Of a stretch of 13,534 nt of DNA, positions 8,035-13,534 are shown piece by piece. Both the position numbers and the translations under genes were made by a program. Within the stretch, counting starts at the first letter, position 1; the number at the start of each line of letters is the position of its first letter. Source of the DNA: JBDLID01 sp039715055. Lineage in GTDB: Bacteria > Desulfobacterota > Desulfobulbia > Desulfobulbales > Desulfocapsaceae. Where the stretch lies: the NCBI GenBank assembly GCA_039715055.1, contig JBDLID010000084.1, positions 1-13,534 of the forward strand, in the 5' to 3' direction. Below the pieces are notes generated by a model. It was not told where the DNA came from and did not search any database. It was given only the letters and a program-made list of their open reading frames with translations.

Positions 8035-8805
8035 ATGAACAAACTGTTTGCCATAGCAGTCCTGCTGTGCTTCGTTTCAGTCAGAGCAGCATTGTCGACT
8101 GAACTCACTATTTTAACGGAAAATCTGCCGGCACTGAACTATCTGGAAAATGGCGTCCTTGTTGGTCCCTCCGTTGAAATAGTAAAAGAGATTCAGAAAA
8201 GGACAGGATCTTACGGGAAAATCAAGGTCTATCCATGGGCAAGGGCCTACAGGATTGCCCTGGAAGAGGAAAATGTTGTCCTGTTCAGTACGACTCTGAC
8301 AGAAGAGCGTCGTGATAAATTCAAATGGGTTGGCCCGCTGGCGCTGAAAAGGGATGTGCTCGTCGCAAGAAAAGGTGCAGGTATAGCAATTACCACCCTG
8401 GATGATGCCAAAAAAGTTAAACGTATCGGCACAGTCCGGAACGATTCAAAGGAAGAGTATCTTCAGCAACAGGGGTTCACAAATCTCGAACCTGTTTCAG
8501 ACGACAAAAAAAATGCCCAGAAGCTTATTCTTGGACGAATAGACCTTTGGGTCCATAAGGTACCTGGTCTAAGAAGCGTTTGTGAGTTGGCCCGGGTGGA
8601 CTACAACGATGTTGAGGAGGTCTACAGCCTGCGCAAAATTGAACTCATGATTGCCTTTTCAAAACAGACATCAGACCTGATCGTGCAAAAGTGGAAAAAT
8701 GCCTTTAACGACATGGCTGCTGACGGGACTATTTTAAAGATCCAAAGAAAATGGAACAGGCTTATACCGGATCCGCCGTTTCCTGAGCTTCCAGCTAAAC
8801 CCTGA
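8035..8805 (+). CDS. Periplasmic substrate-binding protein, SBP_bac_3 family
   Basis: A 256-aa exported protein. The N-terminus (MNKLFAIAVLLCFVSVRA) is a classical signal peptide, with cleavage likely after about residue 18-21. The mature part follows the SBP_bac_3 fold of polar amino-acid binding proteins. The first strand is LTILTENLPALNY, then GPSVEIVKEI. The motif YPWARAYRIAL and the stretch FSTTLTEERRDKFKWVGP are typical of this subgroup. Later come a second-lobe region and a C-terminal helix with W-K-N-A-F-N-D-M-A-A-D-G-T. The family binds amino acids or other small solutes for ABC importers, or acts as a stand-alone sensor subunit. No permease or ATPase gene is adjacent, so a sensing role or a remote transporter is possible; the ligand cannot be told. 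It converges with the phosphatase gene downstream. Confidence 0.88.
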   Translation: MNKLFAIAVLLCFVSVRAALSTELTILTENLPALNYLENGVLVGPSVEIVKEIQKRTGSYGKIKVYPWARAYRIALEEENVVLFSTTLTEERRDKFKWVGPLALKRDVLVARKGAGIAITTLDDAKKVKRIGTVRNDSKEEYLQQQGFTNLEPVSDDKKNAQKLILGRIDLWVHKVPGLRSVCELARVDYNDVEEVYSLRKIELMIAFSKQTSDLIVQKWKNAFNDMAADGTILKIQRKWNRLIPDPPFPELPAKP

Positions 8806-8815
8806 AATTTCATAA

Positions 8816-8840
8816 CCAGGAAGGGCAGCGGCTTTCCTGG
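8816..8840. terminator. Weak hairpin between convergent genes, possible bidirectional terminator
   Basis: CCAGGAA (8816-8822) pairs with TTCCTGG (8834-8840) across an 11-nt loop, 11 bp after the binding-protein stop codon. It lies between two convergent genes, where a terminator is expected. Neither side has a good T-run, so its efficiency is doubtful. Confidence 0.35.
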
Positions 8841-8898
8841 GCAGTCTCTTCGATCTCAACAGCCATATATTCTGGGACCCGACTCCGATTCACATATT

Positions 8899-10029
8899 TC
8901 ATCCATCCTTCCAGATCTCAAGGATGGTCACGTCATCATTTGCCTCAGTTTCTCCCTGCCATCTGCGGACAGCCTCCATGAGGTCTTTTCCCCATGGAGG
9001 TGAGTCGGATGTAGCGATATGGGAATGAACACGGTCATCGCCATAGAGTTCCTGTTCCCGGTTAGTGGCCTCGGCAACCCCATCTGAAAAGAGCAGCAGC
9101 GATTCTCCCGGAGACAGGGTGATCTCCTCCAGGTCAAATTGAACATCAGTAAGTATGCCGAGGGATATCCCCTTCAGCGGCGGCAGATTTTTCACGCAAC
9201 CCCGCTCAATCCAAAGCGGGTAGAGATGCCCTGCGCGTATCAGTTGCATCCTGCCGCCTGAGGGCCAGTACCGCACCAGGATGATTGTCGCAAAATAACC
9301 TTCGTCTGCTGCCAGGTTGTAAAGCTTGTTGTTCACTGTTTGAAGCAGTGAACTGATGTTGTCGTGAACAAGCGCCTCGCTGCGGATGATCGTGGATAAT
9401 GCCGCCATGATGAGTGCTGCCGGAACCCCTTTGTCTGCGACATCGGCAACATATACCAGCAAGCTGTTGTCAGCCATGGTGATGATATCGTACAGGTCGC
9501 CCCCCACGTACGAGGCTGGAACAGAGTCCGCCCAGATGTGAGAGGCGCCACCCAGATCAGGAATTTTCGGCCAGAAAAGCGACTGAATGGTAGCCGCGGT
9601 TTTTAACTGTCTTTTCAACCTGGCAGACTGCTCCAGGACATTGTCATGCAGCTCCTTGATCCTCAACATCGACTTGACCCTGGCCACAAGGGCAGTATGG
9701 TCCACCGGCTTTGTCAGGTAATCGTCGCCTCCGCTTTCCAGGCCGGAAACGATATCTTTTGAGTCGGTTTTGGCGGTGACAATGATAACAGGCATGAAAG
9801 GAAGGGTCGGGTCCGACTTGATGCGGCTGCACATCTCCAGGCCATCCATTTTAGGCATGAGGATATCCAGCAGGATAAGATCCGGCTTATGCTCCCTGGC
9901 CATTTCAAGCCCTTCCAGGCCGTCAACAGCCATGATGACATCGTAGTCGCTCGCCCTGAGCCGGACCTCCATGATTTCCCGGCTGGCCGGGTTGTCTTCA
10001 ACAATCAGGATCAGGGGTGTCGATCTCAT
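8899..10029 (-). CDS. Response regulator with PP2C (SpoIIE/RsbU-type) phosphatase output
   Basis: About 376 aa, counted from the ATG at 10029. The N-terminal receiver (about 5-122) has the acidic pair in VEDN, the phospho-acceptor Asp55 in LILLDILMP, a Thr in IIVTAK and Lys107 in LTKPVD. A helical linker (about 125-150) leads into a PP2C-like serine phosphatase domain. Metal-binding motifs are VGGDLYD, VADVADKGVPAALIMA, LLLFSDGVAEATN and the C-terminal NDDVTILEI. Family members dephosphorylate STAS-domain anti-sigma antagonists, freeing a sigma factor or another output. No such antagonist or RsbW-like kinase is in the window. The start is chosen because AAGGAG (10035-10040) lies 5 nt before this ATG; the GTG at 10035 overlaps the ribosome site and the ATG at 10032 is too close. 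It is the last gene of the minus-strand cluster, 15 nt after the small receiver gene. Confidence 0.93.
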   Translation of the reverse strand: MRSTPLILIVEDNPASREIMEVRLRASDYDVIMAVDGLEGLEMAREHKPDLILLDILMPKMDGLEMCSRIKSDPTLPFMPVIIVTAKTDSKDIVSGLESGGDDYLTKPVDHTALVARVKSMLRIKELHDNVLEQSARLKRQLKTAATIQSLFWPKIPDLGGASHIWADSVPASYVGGDLYDIITMADNSLLVYVADVADKGVPAALIMAALSTIIRSEALVHDNISSLLQTVNNKLYNLAADEGYFATIILVRYWPSGGRMQLIRAGHLYPLWIERGCVKNLPPLKGISLGILTDVQFDLEEITLSPGESLLLFSDGVAEATNREQELYGDDRVHSHIATSDSPPWGKDLMEAVRRWQGETEANDDVTILEIWKDG

Positions 10030-10034
10030 CATCA

Positions 10035-10040
10035 CTCCTT
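10035..10040 (-). promoter_or_regulatory. Ribosome binding site of the phosphatase gene
   Basis: AAGGAG on the minus strand stands 5 nt before the ATG at 10029. It lies in the short gap after the small receiver gene and decides between three adjacent start codons (GTG 10035, ATG 10032, ATG 10029). Confidence 0.65.
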
Positions 10041-10044
10041 GGTA

Positions 10045-10416
10045 TCAGCTGTTTCCCAGATATTCGAGGATCTTTTTCAAGAGTTCCCGGGGGCTGTAGG
10101 GCTTTGACATGTAATCGTCACAGCCTGCTGCATATGCTTTTTGATCATCACCGCTGAGGGCATACGAGGTCACAGCGATAATCGGAATATCCTTCAAGTC
10201 TGGATTGGACTTGATCTGCCGGGTTGCCTCGTAACCGTCTATGCCTGGCAGCTGTATGTCCATGAGAATCATGTCCGGGCGATATTCGTCTGCAAAATTT
10301 ACCCCCTCCGTTCCGGTGACCGCCTCTACGACCTCAAAGCCGGCCGACTCTAACAAATCTCTGACAATACGCCGGTTGTCTTCCTGATCCTCAACAACCA
10401 GGACAAGTTTGCTCAT
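10045..10416 (-). CDS. Single-domain response regulator, DivK/CheY-like
   Basis: 123 aa, a receiver domain with no output domain. It shows the acidic residues in VVEDQEDN (Glu9, Asp10), the phospho-acceptor Asp53 in MILMDIQLPG, the Thr83 switch in IIAVTSYAL and Lys105 in SKPYSP. The stretches MDIQLPGIDGYEATRQIK and AGCDDYMSKPYSPRELL closely follow the DivK-like group that often partners hybrid or HAMP kinases. Its ATG overlaps the kinase stop codon as ATGA, and its ribosome site AGGAG (10422-10426) lies inside the end of the kinase gene, implying translational coupling. It probably accepts phosphate from the upstream kinase, as a diffusible signal, phosphate sink or allosteric regulator. Which target it contacts is unknown. 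Confidence 0.93.
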   Translation of the reverse strand: MSKLVLVVEDQEDNRRIVRDLLESAGFEVVEAVTGTEGVNFADEYRPDMILMDIQLPGIDGYEATRQIKSNPDLKDIPIIAVTSYALSGDDQKAYAAGCDDYMSKPYSPRELLKKILEYLGNS

Positions 10417-12413
10417 GAGCGCTCCTCTTCCTGCCCGTACCGGACAGGCAGGGTAAACGTAAAAGTCGCCCCCTGGCCCGGTTCCGACTCCACGCCAATG
10501 GTGCCCTGGTGCATTTCAACGATTTTTTTAGCAATGGTGAGACCCAGACCTGTTCCGCCCTTTTCACGTGTTGAGGAGCCGTCCACCTGTTTGAATTCCT
10601 CAAAGATCTTTTCCTGGTCCGTATCGGAAAGGCCGCAGCCGGTATCTGCTACGGATACAATATAGTTATCTTCGAGCAGGGCGGCACGTACCGACACCTC
10701 ACCCTGCTCGGTAAATTTAATGCTGTTTCCCAGCAGATTGAGCAGGACCTGGGCGAGCCGCTGCTCATCTCCGGTACCGACAGGCAGGTCCGGCTCGATG
10801 TCGACCTTGAGGATGAGCCCCTTTTCAGCTGCCAGCGATTCAATTGACTGGACAACCGTCTGAATGACTGCAGCAAGTGAATATTGATCGACGGACAGCG
10901 TGAAACGTCCTGCCTCGATCTTGGACAGATCCAGCACGTCATTGATCAGTTGGAGCAGATGACGTCCGTTTTTATCGAGCCTTGAAAGGACATCGCTGAT
11001 CTTTTCGGGAACCTCTCCATAGATGCCATCGACAATCAACTCAGTATAACCAAGTATGGCATTGAGCGGAGTCCGGAGTTCATGGCTCATGTTTGCCAGA
11101 AATTCCGACTTGTGTTTGTCCGCCAGCTCCAGTTCACGACCCTTCTCGTCAATTTCCAGGAAAAGCCGTGCGTTGTGTATGGCCAGCACCGACTGATCGG
11201 CAAAGGTCTGCAGAAGTTCCACCGATTTTTTGGAGAACTGCCCTGCGCGTTTTCGAAGAACAACAAGACCGCCGATGACCTGTTTTTCACGCATGAGAGG
11301 TACTGCCAGTAAAGCCTGGAAATCTTCCTCAAGCACAAAATGGAGAGGGTAGTCACTCAGCGCCGAGAGGTCCGCAATCTGAACAGGGGCCAATGTATCC
11401 GTTGCCTGGCCCACGGCAGTTCCATCGCCCCTGGTAATTTTTGATTCATTGAGCGACCTTGCAAACGCATCGCTTACCCCGAAATGTATTTTGGGGGTGA
11501 ACAGTTGAGACTCTTCATCGAACTCAAAGATGGCACCCGCATCGGTTTCGGAGAGGGCAACCGCATGACGGACGATACTGTTGAGTACAATCTCCAGGTC
11601 AAGCGTCGAGTTGATTACCTGGCTGACCTCCCCGAGTGCCTGCAGTTCCTCCACCGACTGGGCCAGCTCACGGGTGCGATTGAGGACTTTCTGCTCCAGA
11701 GTCCTACTGTAGTCCTCTATTTCCTTCTTGCTGGCATTCAGCTTGAGAAACAACTCCTTGATCGACCCGCGCATGACATCAAGGTTCCGGGCGAGCAGGC
11801 CGATTTCGTCGTTGCCGCTCTTGTCTATGTAGGAGTCAAGATTACCCTCAGCTATGGCAGAGGCGGACTCCTGCAACATCGTCAAGGGAAGGGTTATATA
11901 TTTTTTGGTGATAACAAGTGAGGTGATGGCAATGGAGCCAATGATTAAAACAGTGAGGATAGTGATCATCCCACCGACCCTGATCTGCTCCTTGCGGACG
12001 CTATGACGGGACATGGTCAGCCTTATGGTACCGACCTTGTTTCCCTCGTAAAAGATATCTGAAGTCCTGTCTATAAATTCGCCTGAGTCTGAAAATCCCC
12101 CATCAGCCCCCTGCGGGACATTGTCCCTGATTCTCCTGGCAATGATCTCATCACCCCAAACGACCTCGGCAAAAACGATGGACTCATCAAGAAACAGGGC
12201 CTCGACAAAGTTATTGACGATATCGTTATCAAGATTCCAGAGTGGCGTTGGCAGGCTGATCTTGGCAAGCTTCAGAACACTTTCGAGCCGGGCCTCCAGC
12301 TCATGGTTTATTTTCGCACTGTCCAGCAGGATCACCGCTCCGGCAAACACCATCAGCAGCAGGGTGATGATTCCGATAAAGGCGTAGCTGAATCGTTTAC
12401 TTACGCTTCTCAT
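10413..12413 (-). CDS. Membrane sensor histidine kinase, HAMP-GAF-HisKA-HATPase
   Basis: About 666 aa from the ATG at 12413; a GTG at 12422 would add three residues and neither has a strong ribosome site. Residue numbers here count from the GTG. A transmembrane helix (about 12-33) is followed by a short periplasmic sensor (about 34-148) with the motif PLWNLDNDIV, and a second helix (about 150-172). HAMP spans about 173-225, a coiled coil about 222-265 and a GAF domain about 266-418. HisKA has FLANMSHELRTPLNAILGY with His447 as phospho-acceptor. The ATPase has the N-box LLNLLGNSIKF, G1 DTGCGL (593-598), the F-box IFEEFKQ and G2 GGTGLGL (622-628). All catalytic boxes are intact. It has no attached receiver; the overlapping small receiver and the receiver-phosphatase downstream are the likely partners. 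The upstream binding-protein gene suggests periplasmic input, and GAF adds a possible cytoplasmic one. Confidence 0.94.
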   Translation of the reverse strand: MRSVSKRFSYAFIGIITLLLMVFAGAVILLDSAKINHELEARLESVLKLAKISLPTPLWNLDNDIVNNFVEALFLDESIVFAEVVWGDEIIARRIRDNVPQGADGGFSDSGEFIDRTSDIFYEGNKVGTIRLTMSRHSVRKEQIRVGGMITILTVLIIGSIAITSLVITKKYITLPLTMLQESASAIAEGNLDSYIDKSGNDEIGLLARNLDVMRGSIKELFLKLNASKKEIEDYSRTLEQKVLNRTRELAQSVEELQALGEVSQVINSTLDLEIVLNSIVRHAVALSETDAGAIFEFDEESQLFTPKIHFGVSDAFARSLNESKITRGDGTAVGQATDTLAPVQIADLSALSDYPLHFVLEEDFQALLAVPLMREKQVIGGLVVLRKRAGQFSKKSVELLQTFADQSVLAIHNARLFLEIDEKGRELELADKHKSEFLANMSHELRTPLNAILGYTELIVDGIYGEVPEKISDVLSRLDKNGRHLLQLINDVLDLSKIEAGRFTLSVDQYSLAAVIQTVVQSIESLAAEKGLILKVDIEPDLPVGTGDEQRLAQVLLNLLGNSIKFTEQGEVSVRAALLEDNYIVSVADTGCGLSDTDQEKIFEEFKQVDGSSTREKGGTGLGLTIAKKIVEMHQGTIGVESEPGQGATFTFTLPVRYGQEEERS

Positions 12414-12473
12414 GAGGGGCACCCAGGGAGATCAGGTCTCACATCTCCAGGTTAACTATTCCAGTATGACGCT

Positions 12474-12503
12474 GGCCCTGTAAGACCAGTTGCCTTACCG
12501 GCC
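12474..12503. repeat. Imperfect inverted repeat between binding-protein and kinase genes
   Basis: GTAAG (12480-12484) pairs with CTTAC (12494-12498), extended by GGCC/GGCC after a small internal loop. It lies in the 115-bp gap between the stop of the binding-protein gene and the kinase start. No T-run follows, so it may be an RNA-processing or attenuating structure, or chance. The rest of the gap shows no clear promoter. Confidence 0.3.
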
Positions 12504-12528
12504 CGGCTGAACCTCCAGAAATCAGTCC

Positions 12529-13494
12529 CTAATCTACAAACTCGGCAGATTCAGAGATAAATTCCGGGAGAACGATACCAAGCATCCCACTGGTTGTCTT
12601 ATTGATGACCAATCTTGTTCTGTCCGGTGTTGCAACTGAAATATTTTCCAGCTTTTCACCACGCCGGTGCCTGTCTACAATTCGGGCTGCAGCACTTCCG
12701 AGCTGATAATAATCGACCACAGCTCCGATCAGGACACCATGTTTGATGTATTCTCTGACCGAACCGATGGATTTAAGCCTGGCACGTCTCAACTGTTCTC
12801 CAATCACCTTGGCATTTGAAACCAGAAAGCTGTCCGGGGGCAGATAGACACCATCGACCCTGATTTCCTGATTGACCAGTTTTTCAAGATTTCCCTGCAA
12901 CATCTCACTGACAGGGGGAGAGCGAAGATCAATAACTTCCAGGTCATGAGTCCTGGCGTAGTCATAAAGTGCTTTTCGAACGATCAGTGAATTTTTCTCT
13001 CTTGGATTAAATAAAATCCCAAGTCGGGATATGTCCAGTAACTCAAGACTACTGCCAAGCTGCTGTCCTACAGGCACGGCATCACTCACCCCGCTGATAT
13101 TGCCACCCGGCGACTCCATGCTGTCAACAATGCCGCCATCAACGGGATCGGTAACAACATTGAAGATCTGGGGCGTCCGGTTACGAATAACAAGCCTGGC
13201 CCTTCTTGAGACGGTTGTGCCAAAGGTATAAATATAGTCAAATTCTTCCAGGCGGGGTTGCAGCTCAGCGAGTATCCGACCCAGTTGCCTGACATCCTGG
13301 TCCGCGTTGACGACTGTATAACGGGCCGGGTAGCCAAGTCGTGCCAGTTCCGCCTTAAAACCAACCTCGGCCTCTGTTTCCCCCCGCCACAGTATCATCG
13401 CGATATGCAACTGTCTCTCTGCACTGCATATGCTCAAACAGAGGAGTATGAGTGGCAGCAACAGGAGCAATATCCTGGTTAGTTGTATGCCCAT
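12529..13494 (-). CDS. Periplasmic substrate-binding protein, ABC_sub_bind (PF04392) type
   Basis: About 321 aa from the ATG at 13494. The N-terminus (MGIQLTRILLLLLPLILLCL) is a strongly hydrophobic signal peptide, with cleavage plausible after SICSA. The mature protein opens with LHIAMILWRGETEAE. It carries the family pattern FNVVTDPVDGGIVDSM followed by SPGGNISGVSD, an inter-lobe region and GILFNPREKNS. The region LIGAVVDYYQLGSAAARIVD is also typical of this family. Members serve ABC importers (for example aromatic amino acids) or are found next to sensor kinases. Here the next gene is a sensor kinase and no permease or ATPase is present, so a ligand-presenting role for the kinase is the better guess. 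A TTG at 13506 is in frame, and the frame stays open to the window edge, but the ATG gives a normal signal peptide. Confidence 0.88.
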   Translation of the reverse strand: MGIQLTRILLLLLPLILLCLSICSAERQLHIAMILWRGETEAEVGFKAELARLGYPARYTVVNADQDVRQLGRILAELQPRLEEFDYIYTFGTTVSRRARLVIRNRTPQIFNVVTDPVDGGIVDSMESPGGNISGVSDAVPVGQQLGSSLELLDISRLGILFNPREKNSLIVRKALYDYARTHDLEVIDLRSPPVSEMLQGNLEKLVNQEIRVDGVYLPPDSFLVSNAKVIGEQLRRARLKSIGSVREYIKHGVLIGAVVDYYQLGSAAARIVDRHRRGEKLENISVATPDRTRLVINKTTSGMLGIVLPEFISESAEFVD

Positions 13495-13534
13495 ATCCGA
13501 TACCAAACAGTGTGTCTTGCAGATCCGTCCTACT

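Noticed and set aside
11484..11921. 145-aa plus-strand reading frame within the HAMP-GAF kinase
   Set aside because: It is antisense to a well-supported kinase with intact motifs; a shadow frame.

Overview
The window reads as a chromosomal segment of a Gram-negative bacterium rich in membrane sensors. The combination of Cache-domain hybrid kinases, orphan periplasmic binding proteins and receiver-PP2C phosphatases, at moderate GC, suggests a member of the Desulfobacterota (Desulfobulbales-like). This is inference from protein style; no rRNA or other taxonomic marker is present. No tRNA, rRNA, CRISPR array, transposase or integrase was seen.

Layout, plus strand: (1) a hybrid histidine kinase cut by the left edge (2-2257). 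Its reading frame is open from the first bases, so the real start lies outside the window. (2) A 276-bp intergenic region with a sigma70-like promoter candidate and a small palindrome. (3) A very large, polytopic membrane protein of 1554 aa (2534-7198), with two periplasmic beta-rich modules that look like duplicates. (4) A 169-aa single-pass coiled-coil membrane protein 62 bp downstream (7261-7770), probably in the same operon. (5) A non-coding stretch holding a striking 18-bp inverted repeat (7872-7927). (6) An orphan SBP_bac_3-type periplasmic binding protein (8035-8805).

Layout, minus strand, convergent with the above: a four-gene signalling cluster read right to left. It comprises a PF04392-type substrate-binding protein (13494-12529), a HAMP-GAF histidine kinase (12413-10413), a DivK/CheY-like single-domain receiver overlapping the kinase by 4 nt (10416-10045), and a receiver-PP2C (SpoIIE/RsbU-like) phosphatase (10029-8899).

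How they may work together: the minus-strand cluster looks like a complete sensory chain, from periplasmic ligand capture to membrane kinase, to a small receiver and to a phosphatase that would act on an anti-sigma antagonist. No transporter permease or ATPase accompanies either binding protein, and no STAS antagonist or RsbW-like kinase is in the window. The least understood part is the pair of the 1554-aa protein and the 169-aa protein. The large protein resembles, from memory, an uncharacterised family of large inner-membrane proteins; no function can be assigned from the sequence.
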